Shown here: in pieces, positions 25,281 through 34,097 of the stretch
How positions within the stretch are numbered: the first letter of the stretch is position 1
How the letters are laid out: each line of letters opens with the position of its first letter
Origin: Alistipes onderdonkii
Lineage (GTDB): Bacteria; Bacteroidota; Bacteroidia; Bacteroidales; Rikenellaceae
Length of the DNA stretch: 64,000 nucleotides
Assembly (NCBI RefSeq): GCF_025145285.1
Contig: NZ_CP102251.1
Span: forward strand, 1,302,001 to 1,366,000
Direction of reading: 5' to 3'
Made by a program: the position numbers and the translations under genes
The notes under the pieces: model-generated
Told to the model about the DNA's origin: nothing
Databases searched by the model: none
What the model saw: only the letters and a program-made list of their open reading frames with translations

Positions 25281-26690
25281 TCACCGCCTCACCAGCTTCA
25301 CCACGTTCTCGACATGGTGCGTATGGGGGAACATGTCCACGGGCTGCACGGCCTCGACGCGATAATCGGCGTCGAGCAGCGCCAGGTCGCGCGCCTGCGT
25401 AGCCGGGTTGCAGCTCACATAGACGATCCTCTCGGGCGCGGCACGCAGGATCACCCCGATGACCGGTTCGTCGACGCCCGCCCGCGGCGGGTCGAGGATA
25501 ATGACGTCGGGGCGGCCGTTGGCAGCCACGAATTCGTCGCTGAGCACCTGCTTCATGTCGCCCGCATAAAAGACCGTATTGCCGATGCCGTTGATTTCGG
25601 AATTGATTTTCGCGTCGGCGATCGCCTCGGGCACATACTCGATGCCCACCACGCGGCGGCAGTGCGCGGCGCAGAAATTGGCGATGGTGCCCGTACCGGT
25701 ATAAAGGTCGTAGAGCACGTCTTCGGGTTTCAGGTCTGCGAACTCGCGCGCCACCTTGTAGAGCTCGTAGGCCTGTTCGGAATTGGTCTGGTAGAACGAC
25801 TTGGGGCCCACCTTGAAACGCAGCCCCTCCATCTCCTCGACGATATGGTCTTTGCCTTTGTAGCACACCGGGTCGAGGTCGCCCACCGAATCGTTGAGCT
25901 TCGTATTGACGACGTAGCACAGCGAGGTGATCTGCGGGAATGCGGCCGCCAGATGGTCGAGCAGCGCCGCGATCCGTTCGCAGTCGTCCGCGCCGAAGAC
26001 CACGGTCACCATCACTTCGCCCGTCGAGGCCGTGCGGACGATCATGTTGCGCATCAGCCCCGTATGCTCGCGGGCATTGTGGAACGTATAGCCGTTCTCG
26101 ACGCAGAAACGTTTGGTCTCCATCCGGATGTCGTTCGACGGGTCGGGCTGCAGCCAGCATTTGCGGATGTCGAGCACCTTGTCGAACATGCCGGGGATAT
26201 GGAACCCCAGCGCGGGCGCGGCGCCGATATCCGCACCGCCCTCGACCTCCTCGCGCGTCAGCCAGCGGCGGTCGGCGAAGGTGAACTCGAGTTTGTTGCG
26301 GTAGAACTGCGTCCGGGCCGACCCCAGGCACGGGGCGATTTCGGGCAGGGCGATCTTGCCGATGCGGGCCAGCTGGTCGTGCACCTGCCCGGTTTTGAAG
26401 CGCAGCTGCTCCTCGTAGGGAAGGTTCTGCCACTTGCAGCCGCCGCAGACGCCGAAATGCTCACAGAAGGCCTCGGCGCGCAGGGGCGATTTCTTCACAT
26501 AGCGGACGACGAACCCCTCCATGAACCGGCGGCGTTTGGAGCGTATCTGCACATCCACCACGTCGCCCGGCACGGTCAGCGGCACGAACACCACCACGTC
26601 GTTCCAGCGTCCCATCGCCTTGCCTTCGGCGGCGAGCGTCGTTATTTCGAGCCCCTCGATCAGGGGGTAATTTGCTTTTTTTCGTGCCAT
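25281..26690 (-). CDS. rlmD: 23S rRNA (uracil-C5)-methyltransferase RlmD/RumA family
   Basis: This SAM-dependent enzyme methylates a uracil C5 in 23S rRNA. It has an N-terminal TRAM domain, a [4Fe-4S] site CEHFGVCGGCKWQ (Cys76, 82, 85), the SAM region DVLYDLYTGTGTIANF, DPPRAGVDE, and the catalytic Cys in YVSCNPATQARD (about residue 427). The 469-residue protein starts at ATG 26690 (MARKKANYPL). The frame stays open far upstream only because the 87-bp repeats there are a multiple of three long; the added 226 residues are repeat translation, not protein. The repeat array supplies its likely promoters. Confidence 0.93.
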   Translation of the reverse strand: MARKKANYPLIEGLEITTLAAEGKAMGRWNDVVVFVPLTVPGDVVDVQIRSKRRRFMEGFVVRYVKKSPLRAEAFCEHFGVCGGCKWQNLPYEEQLRFKTGQVHDQLARIGKIALPEIAPCLGSARTQFYRNKLEFTFADRRWLTREEVEGGADIGAAPALGFHIPGMFDKVLDIRKCWLQPDPSNDIRMETKRFCVENGYTFHNAREHTGLMRNMIVRTASTGEVMVTVVFGADDCERIAALLDHLAAAFPQITSLCYVVNTKLNDSVGDLDPVCYKGKDHIVEEMEGLRFKVGPKSFYQTNSEQAYELYKVAREFADLKPEDVLYDLYTGTGTIANFCAAHCRRVVGIEYVPEAIADAKINSEINGIGNTVFYAGDMKQVLSDEFVAANGRPDVIILDPPRAGVDEPVIGVILRAAPERIVYVSCNPATQARDLALLDADYRVEAVQPVDMFPHTHHVENVVKLVRR

Positions 26691-26706
26691 AATCCTGATT
26701 TTGCCG

Positions 26707-27236
26707 CAAAGATAGTGCAAGCCGAGCGCAGATGCAAGCTCTGCTTGCAATATGCCGAGGCGCCGCCTGTCTGAGCCGAAATTCCTTTTGAGGCAAAGAT
26801 AGTGCAAGCCGAGCGCAGATGCAAGCTCTGCTTGCAATATGCCGAGGCGCCGCCTGTCTAAGCCGAAATTCCTTTTGAGGCAAAGATAGTGCAAGCCGAG
26901 CGCAGATGCAAGCTCTGCTTGCAATATGCCGAGGCGCCGCCTGTCTAAGCCGAAATTCCTTTTGAGGCAAAGATAGTGCAAGCCGAGCGCAGATGCAAGC
27001 TCTGCTTGCAATATGCCGAGGCGCCGCCTGTCTAAGCCGAAATTCCTTTTGAGGCAAAGATAGTGCAAGCCGAGCGCAGATGCAAGCTCTGCTTGCAATA
27101 TGCCGAGGCGCCGCCTGTCTGAGCCGAAATTCCTTTTGAGGCAAAGATAGTGCAAGCCGGGTGCAGATGCAAGCTCTGCCTGCAATATGCCCGTGTGCCG
27201 CCTGCCTGAGCCGAAATCCTTTTGCCGCAGAGATAA
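26707..27236 (-). repeat. Tandem array of 87-bp repeats carrying promoter motifs
   Basis: Six units begin at 26707, 26794, 26881, 26968, 27055 and 27142 with an exact 87-base period; a decayed seventh starts near 27228. The inner copies are nearly identical and the outermost is diverged. Each has two small palindromes (TGCAAGC-TCT-GCTTGCA, and AGGCG-C-CGCCT). On the minus strand each carries TATCTTTG preceded after 20 bases by CTTG, one base off the Bacteroidetes promoter, pointing at rlmD. The array fills the gap between the lipoprotein gene and rlmD. It resembles, from memory, a dispersed palindromic intergenic element found upstream of Bacteroidales genes. Confidence 0.9.
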
Positions 27237-27261
27237 GCAATCCAGCGCGGGAAACACGCCG

Positions 27262-28407
27262 TCACGCGCTCTTTTCCCTCTTCCTGCGTGCCCGCTCGCG
27301 CACGCCGCCCAGCCAGAACCCCAGGGCGAACGGCCCGCCGACGAGCACCACGAGCGCCAGCACCACATACAGCAGCACTTTGCCGACCAGTCCCGGCACG
27401 GCGTCGAGTGTCCTCTGCACCACGCCGTCGGCCGACTCGCGCAGCTGGTCGACCAACGCCTGCCGCTCGGCGGTCACATACCGCTGCAGCTCGTCGCGCT
27501 GGCGGTCGAAGTTGGCGAAGGCATTGTCGAGGCTGTAATTCATCGTATATATCAGTTGTGTGACCTGCTCGTTGAGCTCCTCCAGCACCTTGTCCGAAAT
27601 TTCGGGCAGGTGCTCCGCGACGACCACGATCCGGGTGAAATTGCGTTCCAGCGAGTCGAGGCGGGCCCCCACCTCCATGCGCATACTGTCCTGCTGCAAC
27701 TGCATCGCGATCAGATCCTTCGACCAGCCGACGCTGTTGGCCAGCTGCTGCGTCTGGCCGCTCACGCGGTCGTTGACGTCGGAGAGCACCTCGGCGATCG
27801 ACCCCGTGGCATAGGCATGCTCGATGCCGTTCGCACGCAGGAATTCGATCCATGCGAGGGTCGTATTCGAACCCTCCATCTCCCCGTCGGCGGGGTTCTC
27901 GCGTACATAATCCGCCACGAACCGTTCCATCAGGCCGTAGCGGTCGGCCGCCAGCACCTGCCGCGCCAACCGTGCCGCCCGGCGGTCGAGCCGTGCGGCG
28001 GCATCGCGTGCCAGGTCGCTCTGCGCCCCGAACAGCAGTGAGTCGGGCGCAGCCGCAAAACGCTCGTCCATGCGCCGGCAGAGTATCCACATGTCGGCCA
28101 GCGCCACGTCGGGAATACCCTGCATGGCGGCCGAAACCCCGGCCCGTGTGGCACGTATCTTCCACCTCACGGCCGCCGCACGCGTCGCGATGTCGGGCGC
28201 CGCGGCGGCGATCGAGTCGGCCGTACGCGACACCTCCGAGGCCATGTCGTAATAGAAACCGCGCGTCATGGTGCGGATATTCATCTCCTCCTTCGACAGC
28301 GGATCCCCCGTCGCCACGGCCACCTTCAGCAACGAACACCCCGTGAGCGCGAATGCGGCGAGCAAGGCTGCCGCGGCCATGCAAAGCGTATGTCTGTTCA
28401 TTTTCAT
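27262..28407 (-). CDS. Lipoprotein with helical body and C-terminal membrane helix, unknown function
   Basis: The 381-residue protein starts with a lipoprotein signal ending FALTGC (Cys at about residue 24). A mostly helical, Ala/Arg-rich domain follows, then a long segment of heptad-like helices (about 200-330: LDSLERNFTRIVVVAEHLPEISDKVLEELNEQ in parts). Near the end is a membrane helix (about 343-368, VLLYVVLALVVLVGGPFALGF) and a basic tail ERARRKREKSA. I do not recognise a family. The arrangement, lipid anchor plus positively charged C-terminus after a membrane helix, implies an inner-membrane protein with both ends at the bilayer. It follows the esterase gene by 17 bases. Confidence 0.75.
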   Translation of the reverse strand: MKMNRHTLCMAAAALLAAFALTGCSLLKVAVATGDPLSKEEMNIRTMTRGFYYDMASEVSRTADSIAAAAPDIATRAAAVRWKIRATRAGVSAAMQGIPDVALADMWILCRRMDERFAAAPDSLLFGAQSDLARDAAARLDRRAARLARQVLAADRYGLMERFVADYVRENPADGEMEGSNTTLAWIEFLRANGIEHAYATGSIAEVLSDVNDRVSGQTQQLANSVGWSKDLIAMQLQQDSMRMEVGARLDSLERNFTRIVVVAEHLPEISDKVLEELNEQVTQLIYTMNYSLDNAFANFDRQRDELQRYVTAERQALVDQLRESADGVVQRTLDAVPGLVGKVLLYVVLALVVLVGGPFALGFWLGGVRERARRKREKSA

Positions 28408-28424
28408 GCCCGTCCTCCCCGCAA

Positions 28425-29249
28425 CTACCGATCCATTCTCCGCTCCATTTCCCGGATATAACGCACCGCGACGAAATGCCCGGCCTGCGGCATGTTGCCG
28501 TGGTCGAAGCCGTCGAACTCGCAGATCCGCACGTCGGGATGCCCCGCCACGCGCATCATGCGCCAGAAGTAGGCGTTCTCCTCGTAGCGCCCCAGCATCT
28601 CCCGCTCGCGGTCGCCCGAAAGGATCAGCATCGGGCGGCAGTCGGGGCGCACGTAGCTCAGCGGCGCCATGTCGTCCACCAGCGGCTGCGTATCGGGCAG
28701 CCCCAGTTCACGGCGCCGTTCGAAATGCGTCACCACCTGCCCGCTGTAGGGGATCAGCGCCACAAACGCCGTATCGGGGTCGATGCCGTAAGGCTCCAGC
28801 CAGCGCTTGTCCAGCCCGATCATCGACGTGAGGTAACCCCCTGCCGAATGCCCGGCCACGAACACCCGCCCGGGGTCGCCGCCGTACGAGGCGATGTGCT
28901 TCACCACCCATGCCGCCGCTGCGGCCGCATCGTCGACACAGTCGGCGACCTTCACCGTCGGCGAGAGGCGGTACTCCACGCCCACCACGGCCAGGCCCTT
29001 GTCTTTCAATGCCTCGGGGATCTCGCGCCGTCCGCCCGTCAGCCCGCCGCCGTGGTACCACACCACGGTCGAAAAGCCGGTTTTCCCGACCGGATAATAA
29101 ATATCCAGCCGGCACATCGTGTCGATGTTCCCATCGCCCGCGGCATCGCGGTAGGCAATATCCTTCACCGTCTTATAGGCGCCTTCCTGCGCCACCGCCC
29201 CCGTGCCGCACACGGCCAGCACGAAGAACAAAGTAACCAATCGTTTCAT
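28425..29249 (-). CDS. Alpha/beta-hydrolase, exported esterase/lipase-like
   Basis: A signal peptide (MKRLVTLFFVLAVCGTGAVA) precedes an alpha/beta-hydrolase of the hormone-sensitive-lipase/BD-FAE type. The oxyanion motif is WYHGGGLTGG, the nucleophile elbow GHSAGGYLTS, and the His lies in FDGFDHGNMP near the end. Substrate is unknown; small acyl or feruloyl esters are typical. I chose ATG 29249 (274 aa) for the signal peptide; the frame is open 15 codons further. It is the first gene of a two-gene unit with the lipoprotein gene at 27262. Confidence 0.87.
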   Translation of the reverse strand: MKRLVTLFFVLAVCGTGAVAQEGAYKTVKDIAYRDAAGDGNIDTMCRLDIYYPVGKTGFSTVVWYHGGGLTGGRREIPEALKDKGLAVVGVEYRLSPTVKVADCVDDAAAAAAWVVKHIASYGGDPGRVFVAGHSAGGYLTSMIGLDKRWLEPYGIDPDTAFVALIPYSGQVVTHFERRRELGLPDTQPLVDDMAPLSYVRPDCRPMLILSGDREREMLGRYEENAYFWRMMRVAGHPDVRICEFDGFDHGNMPQAGHFVAVRYIREMERRMDR

Positions 29250-29301
29250 CCAAGAGAGTTTATTCGGGTCATAAAGATAGGTAAAATCCGGCAAAAAGCA
29301 C

Positions 29302-29309
29302 TATATTTG
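29302..29309 (+). promoter_or_regulatory. Probable -7 box for the MBL-fold hydrolase unit
   Basis: TATATTTG matches TAnnTTTG and lies 93 bases before the ATG at 29402. No TTTG element is visible at the right distance upstream, so the promoter is only half supported. Confidence 0.45.
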
Positions 29310-29401
29310 CAGGAAATATACTCCGCCCAGACAGGCAGACAGCCGGCATCCGGCCCGCACTGTCTTTCCGGAAACAGGAACCGCAAAAAAACGCCAGCAC
29401 C

Positions 29402-30070
29402 ATGAAAATAGCCTGCCTTCAATTCAATCCTATCCAGGAAAACACCTATGTCGTCTGGGACGACACGCTCGAAGCCGTCGTCATCGACGCCGGCAACAGC
29501 AACCCGCGCGAGGACGCCGCGCTCGACAATTTCATCGCCGAACACGGACTCCGGCCCGTCCTGGCGGCCAACACCCACGGCCACTTCGACCACACGCTGG
29601 GCGTCGCCCACCTCAAAAAACGCTACGGCATCCCGTTCGCCATGTCGCTCAAGGACGCCTTCCTGCTGGACAACGCCTCGACGAGCGGCAGCATCTTCGG
29701 CGTGCCCGTCGGCGAGATGCCCTCGGTGGACACCGACCTCGACACGACGCCCGAAATCCGTTTCGGGCACACCGTCCTGCGCGTGCTCCGCACGCCCGGC
29801 CATACGCCCGGCCATGTCGCGCTCTACGAACCGGAATCCAAGTCGCTCTTCACGGGCGACACGCTCTTCCGCGAGTCGATCGGGCGCACCGACCTGCCCG
29901 GAGGCGACTATTCGTGGATCATGCGCTCGATCCTCGACACCCTGCTCCCGCTGGGCGACGAAGTGCACGTCTACCCCGGCCACGGGCCCGAGTCGACCAT
30001 CGGCCACGAAGTGCTCTACAACCCCTTCATCGTCGAGGTGCTCAACCAGGAGGTGAACTACAGGAACTGA
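29402..30070 (+). CDS. MBL-fold metallo-hydrolase (glyoxalase II-like)
   Basis: The 222-residue protein has the metallo-beta-lactamase zinc motif THGHFDHTLG (about residues 58-67), further ligands in TPGHTPGHVALY and FTGDTLF, and HVYPGHGPESTIG at the C-terminus. This matches the GloB-like group that hydrolyses thioesters, although no glutathione is expected in this organism. The C-terminal substrate domain of true glyoxalase II is short here, so the substrate is left open. It heads the plus-strand run; the next gene starts about 110 bases later. Confidence 0.9.
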   Translation: MKIACLQFNPIQENTYVVWDDTLEAVVIDAGNSNPREDAALDNFIAEHGLRPVLAANTHGHFDHTLGVAHLKKRYGIPFAMSLKDAFLLDNASTSGSIFGVPVGEMPSVDTDLDTTPEIRFGHTVLRVLRTPGHTPGHVALYEPESKSLFTGDTLFRESIGRTDLPGGDYSWIMRSILDTLLPLGDEVHVYPGHGPESTIGHEVLYNPFIVEVLNQEVNYRN

Positions 30071-30180
30071 GGCCGCGACGGCGGCCGCACCCCTCCGCCG
30101 CGGGTTACGCCCCGCCCGCCCTGCCCCGCAGGGCAGCCCCGGCCCGCCCCGCGCCTCCCGCACCGGTAAAAACGCGAAAC

Positions 30181-30912
30181 GTGAAGACACTGCTCCATAA
30201 AATCCTCTATAAAACCCTGCCGCTCGAAGGATACCTGCGCGCCGTGAGCCGCATGTTCTTCCTCTGGCAGCGGCTCGGCATCGGGCGCTACGCCCCTGCC
30301 ACGGAATACGTCTACCACCTGCCGCAGCTCGTGCACGCGGGCGACACGGCCATCGACATCGGCGCCAACCTCGGCTACTACGCCCGCACGCTCTCCCGCC
30401 AGGCGGGCGGCGCGGGCAGGGTCTACGCCGTGGAGCCCGTGCCGCCGATCCTCTCCGTGCTGCGCCGCAACCTGCGCCGCTGTCGCAACGTCGAGATCCT
30501 CCCCTACGCCCTCGGCACCGAGGACAAGGCCGTTACGATGGCCAACGATTCGGCGCGCGCGACGGGCTACTTCGGCACGGGGCAGAACTTCGTGAACGAC
30601 GGCGGCACATCCGCCGCCGCGGAGTTCCCGGCCCGGATGCGCCGGGGCAGCGAACTCTTCGCCGGCCTGGAACGCCTCGATTTCATCAAGTGCGACATCG
30701 AGGGGTACGAGGTCGTGGTGATGAACGAACTGCGCCCGCTGCTCGAACGCTTCCGCCCCACGGTGCTGATCGAGACCGGCGGTGAAAACCGCCCGCAGAT
30801 CGTCGCGCTCTTCACGACGCTCGGCTACGCGGGCTTCACCCTCGACCGGGGCCGCGAAATACCCCTTACACCCGACACGACCAAAGACATCATATTCAGA
30901 CATGCGCATTGA
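30181..30912 (+). CDS. FkbM-family SAM-dependent methyltransferase
   Basis: The 243-residue protein has the SAM motif DTAIDIGANLGYYARTL (about residue 55), VYAVEPVPPILSVLRRNL and FIKCDIEGYEVVVMNEL (about 165), which together define the FkbM family. Members methylate sugar or polyketide hydroxyls; the substrate here is not known. The start is GTG at 30181: no ATG fits in frame, and upstream codons are a GC-rich, Pro/Ala-type spacer. Its last 11 bases overlap trmD. Confidence 0.85.
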   Translation: MKTLLHKILYKTLPLEGYLRAVSRMFFLWQRLGIGRYAPATEYVYHLPQLVHAGDTAIDIGANLGYYARTLSRQAGGAGRVYAVEPVPPILSVLRRNLRRCRNVEILPYALGTEDKAVTMANDSARATGYFGTGQNFVNDGGTSAAAEFPARMRRGSELFAGLERLDFIKCDIEGYEVVVMNELRPLLERFRPTVLIETGGENRPQIVALFTTLGYAGFTLDRGREIPLTPDTTKDIIFRHAH

Positions 30913-31579
30913 CATCCTCACCGTCGTACCCGAACTGCTGACCTCGCCCCTCAACGAGTCGATCCTGCACCGTGCGCAGGAGAAGGGGCTCGTCCGGATC
31001 GTCGTCCACAACCTCCACGACTACGCCCACGACCGCCGCAAGACCACCGACGACTACCCCTTCGGCGGCGAGGCGGGCATGGTTCTGAAGTGCGAACCGG
31101 TTTTCGAGCTGGTCGAGAAACTCCAGTCCGAGAGACACTACGACGAGATCATCTACACCTCGCCCGACGGCATACGCTACGACCAGCACGAGGCCAACCG
31201 CCTCTCGACGCTCGAAAACATCATCATCCTCTGCGGCCACTACAAGGGCATCGACCACCGCATCCGCGAACACCTCGTCACGCGCGAAATCTCGATCGGC
31301 GACTACGTGCTCACGGGCGGCGAACTGGCGGCCTGCATCATCGCCGACTCGGTCGTGCGGATCATCCCGGGCGCCATCGGCGACGAAGCCTCGGCGCTCA
31401 CCGACTCGTTCCAGGACAACCTGCTGGCGCCGCCGGTCTACACGCGCCCGGCCGAGTTCCGCGGCTGGAGGGTTCCCGACGTGCTGCTCTCGGGCAACTT
31501 CGCCCAGATCGCCCGGTGGCAGGACGAACAGTCCCTCGAACGCACCCGGCAGCTGCGGCCCGACCTGCTGGGCGAATAA
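30902..31579 (+). CDS. trmD: tRNA (guanine37-N1)-methyltransferase TrmD
   Basis: TrmD makes m1G37 in tRNAs and prevents frameshifting. MRIDILTVVPELLTSPLNESI is the usual start, FGGEAGMVLKCEP, ILCGHYKGIDHRI and EISIGDYVLTGGELAACIIAD are the trefoil-knot SAM-binding blocks, and SFQDNLLAPPVYTRP is conserved. Length is 225 residues. I start at ATG 30902, inside the end of the FkbM gene; the longer frame to 30782 is a shadow of that gene. It is not in the usual rpsP-rimM-trmD-rplS group. Confidence 0.96.
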   Translation: MRIDILTVVPELLTSPLNESILHRAQEKGLVRIVVHNLHDYAHDRRKTTDDYPFGGEAGMVLKCEPVFELVEKLQSERHYDEIIYTSPDGIRYDQHEANRLSTLENIIILCGHYKGIDHRIREHLVTREISIGDYVLTGGELAACIIADSVVRIIPGAIGDEASALTDSFQDNLLAPPVYTRPAEFRGWRVPDVLLSGNFAQIARWQDEQSLERTRQLRPDLLGE

Positions 31580-31588
31580 GCGAATGCC

Positions 31589-32620
31589 ATGAAACGGAAG
31601 ACTTCGCTCATCGTCTGGGGTGCCGTCCTGCTGCTCGCCGCCTACGGCATCTACGACCTCGTACGGGAGGTCAGGCGCAGCTATACTTCCTGCTACGCAC
31701 ACACCTATTCGCATGCCATCGGGCAGATGATGGGGCCGCGGTTCGATTCGCTCACACCCCGGGGCGAGGGCATCCGCATCGGGGTGGTCGACGCCGGTTT
31801 CGGCGGGCTGCGCGACGACCGCTTCACGCGCCGTCTCCGGGTCGCGGACTACCTCGACCTGACGGACGGCGACACGACGGGATTCTTCCGCGACGACTGC
31901 GACCACGGCACCCGGGTCACACGGAACATCGGGGGCTTCTCCAACGACACCCTGCTGGGGCTGGCCTGCAAAGCCGACTACTACCTGGTGAAATCCGACC
32001 TCGAGCACGGCGAGCCGCGCGAGGACGAACGCCGCCTGTGCCGGGCCCTGGCCTGGCTCGCACAGCGGCAGGTCGACGTGGTCAACATCTCGCTGGGCTA
32101 TACCGTATTCGACGATTTCGACGGCTATACGCCGCAGATGCTCGACGGCCGCACGGCGCTCTGCTCGCGTTTTCTCGACAGCCTGCTCGATGCACACCCG
32201 CGCATGGTCGTCGTACAAAGCGCCGGCAACGAGGGGAAAAACAAATGGCGCCACATCTCGTTCCCCGGGGATGTCGCCGAGGCCGTCACGGTCGGCGCGG
32301 CCGACTCCGAAGGCACGGGGCGTTCGGGCAAGAGCGGCACCGGCTACTACCCGCACCCCGTCAAGCCTGACCTGGTGGTGTACGACTCCCCGAACGGCAC
32401 GTCGTTCTCGACGCCCGTGGTCACGGGGCTGTGTGCCGCCCTCATGGGGTACAGGCCGATGAAACGCCGCGAGCTGATCCGCCTGCTGCACGCTTCGGGC
32501 ACCCGCAGCGCAGCGCCCGACCTCGAAACGGGCTACGGCATCCCGCAGTGCGACACCCTGCTCGGATTCCTGGATACCCCCGCTGAATTACAAACCCTAC
32601 CGCTAAACGCAACGCAATGA
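31589..32620 (+). CDS. S8 subtilisin-family serine peptidase, membrane-anchored
   Basis: The 343-residue protein begins with a membrane helix (about 7-24). The catalytic triad is Asp68 in GVVDAGFGG, His106 in CDHGTRV and Ser272 in NGTSFSTPVVTG, with the oxyanion Asn in VVQSAGNEGK. There is no obvious propeptide or sorting domain. It probably faces the periplasm. Its substrate is unknown. It is followed by lpxB with a 4-base ATGA overlap and preceded by trmD at 9 bases, so it is part of the same unit. Confidence 0.92.
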   Translation: MKRKTSLIVWGAVLLLAAYGIYDLVREVRRSYTSCYAHTYSHAIGQMMGPRFDSLTPRGEGIRIGVVDAGFGGLRDDRFTRRLRVADYLDLTDGDTTGFFRDDCDHGTRVTRNIGGFSNDTLLGLACKADYYLVKSDLEHGEPREDERRLCRALAWLAQRQVDVVNISLGYTVFDDFDGYTPQMLDGRTALCSRFLDSLLDAHPRMVVVQSAGNEGKNKWRHISFPGDVAEAVTVGAADSEGTGRSGKSGTGYYPHPVKPDLVVYDSPNGTSFSTPVVTGLCAALMGYRPMKRRELIRLLHASGTRSAAPDLETGYGIPQCDTLLGFLDTPAELQTLPLNATQ

Positions 32621-33756
32621 AATACTACCTCATCGCCGGCGAGCCCTCGGGCGACCTGCACGGCTCGAATCTGATAAAAGGACTCCTCAAAGCCGATCCC
32701 GAAGCACGGCTGCGCTTCTGGGGCGGCGACCTGATGGCCGCGGCGGGCGGCGAGGCGAACCTGGCCAAGCACTACCGCGAAACCTCATTCTTCGGCATCG
32801 TGCAGGTGCTGAAAAACCTGCGGACGATCAAACGGCAGATGCGCGAATGCCGGGCCGACGTCGCGGCATTCGCCCCCGACGTGCTGATCCTGGTCGACTA
32901 CCCCGGCTTCAACATAAAGATGGCGCGCTGGGCCAAAGAGCACGGCATCCGCACCTTCTATTACATCGCCCCGAAGGTCTGGGCATGGCGCGAGTGGCGC
33001 GTGAAGGCCATCCGCCGCTATGTCGACAGGCTGTTCGTCATCTTCCCCTTCGAATGCGGCTACTTCCCCAGGCACGGCGTCGAACCGATTTTCGAAGGCA
33101 ACCCGCTCGTAGACGCCATCGAGGCCCGGCGCACCTCGCTCCCCTCGCCCGACGAGTTCCGCCGCCGGCACGGGCTCGACCGCAGGCCGATCATCGCCCT
33201 GCTGGCCGGCAGCCGCCGGGGCGAGATCCGCGACAACCTGCCGCTGATGGCCGACCTGTCGCGCAAATTCCCGGAGCACCAGTTCGTCGTGGCGGGCGTA
33301 GCATGGCTCGACCGCGCGCTCTACGAACAGTATATGGCCGGCAGCGGCATCCGTTACGTCTGCGACCAGACCTACGAGACGCTCGCCGCGGCCGAAGCCG
33401 CCGTGGTAACGTCCGGGACGGCAACGCTCGAAACGGCGCTGCTCGGCATCCCCGAAGTGGTGGTCTACCGCACGCTCTGGTTCCAGGTCAGGCTCCGGCC
33501 CTATGTACTGAAAGTACCCTGGGTGTCGCTCGTGAACCTCAACCTCGGGCGCGAGGCGGTCGCCGAGGTCATTCAGTCCGACCTCGACACCACGCGCGCC
33601 GAACGCGAGCTGCGGGCGATCGTCGCGGGCGGGGAGAAACGCGGACGGATGCTCGCCGACTTCGCCGAATTACGTACGGTTATCGGGGGCCCGGGCGCCA
33701 GCGACCGTTTCGCCGCCCGGATGGTCGCGGAATTGCGCGCACCGGAAACGAAATAA
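32617..33756 (+). CDS. lpxB: Lipid-A-disaccharide synthase LpxB
   Basis: LpxB joins UDP-diacylglucosamine and lipid X in lipid A synthesis. It starts MKYYLIAGEPSGDLHGSNLI, has FYYIAPKVWAWREWRVKAIRRYVDRLFVIFPFE, FEGNPLVD, LLAGSRRGEI and VTSGTATLETALLGIPEVVVY, all family landmarks. The 379-residue length is normal. It overlaps the subtilase gene by four bases and is followed by a DUF3784 gene after 9 bases. It shows the cell has a Gram-negative outer membrane. Confidence 0.96.
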   Translation: MKYYLIAGEPSGDLHGSNLIKGLLKADPEARLRFWGGDLMAAAGGEANLAKHYRETSFFGIVQVLKNLRTIKRQMRECRADVAAFAPDVLILVDYPGFNIKMARWAKEHGIRTFYYIAPKVWAWREWRVKAIRRYVDRLFVIFPFECGYFPRHGVEPIFEGNPLVDAIEARRTSLPSPDEFRRRHGLDRRPIIALLAGSRRGEIRDNLPLMADLSRKFPEHQFVVAGVAWLDRALYEQYMAGSGIRYVCDQTYETLAAAEAAVVTSGTATLETALLGIPEVVVYRTLWFQVRLRPYVLKVPWVSLVNLNLGREAVAEVIQSDLDTTRAERELRAIVAGGEKRGRMLADFAELRTVIGGPGASDRFAARMVAELRAPETK

Positions 33757-33765
33757 CCAAAAGTT

Positions 33766-34077
33766 ATGGACGATTTCACGATACTCCTGCTCGGCGGCGT
33801 ACTGCTGATCGTCGTCGGCCTGCTGGTAAAGCGGTTCCCGATGCTGATCGCGGGCTACAACACCATGCCGCCCGCAAAGAAGAAAAACGTCGACATCGGG
33901 GGCTTGTCTTCGTTCATGCGGCGCCACCTCGTGATTATGGGAGCTTTATGGATCCTATTTACGGTCGTCCTGGAACTAACCGACCAGACGGACACGCTGG
34001 CAGTGATTTACGTAATTTACCTGCTGCCTTACGTCGTTTGGATGCTCGTTCGGGCACAACGGTACGACCACAACTGA
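33766..34077 (+). CDS. DUF3784 small membrane protein
   Basis: The 103-residue protein has three hydrophobic helices (about 6-22, 54-68 and 76-93). Between the first two is LIAGYNTMPPAKKKNVDIGGL, the conserved cytoplasmic loop of DUF3784. The family has no known role. It sits between lpxB and an FAH-family gene, 9 and 20 bases away, and is likely co-transcribed. Confidence 0.8.
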   Translation: MDDFTILLLGGVLLIVVGLLVKRFPMLIAGYNTMPPAKKKNVDIGGLSSFMRRHLVIMGALWILFTVVLELTDQTDTLAVIYVIYLLPYVVWMLVRAQRYDHN

Positions 34078-34097
34078 AAATAACGAAAGACAACGCC

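Noticed and set aside
26707..27236. CRISPR array
   Set aside because: The units are directly abutting 87-bp tandem repeats without unique spacers and there are no cas genes nearby.
25281..27368. A 695-codon minus-strand frame joining rlmD to upstream repeats
   Set aside because: The first 226 codons are translated 87-bp repeats plus antisense of the neighbouring lipoprotein gene. Known RlmD proteins start where ATG 26690 does.
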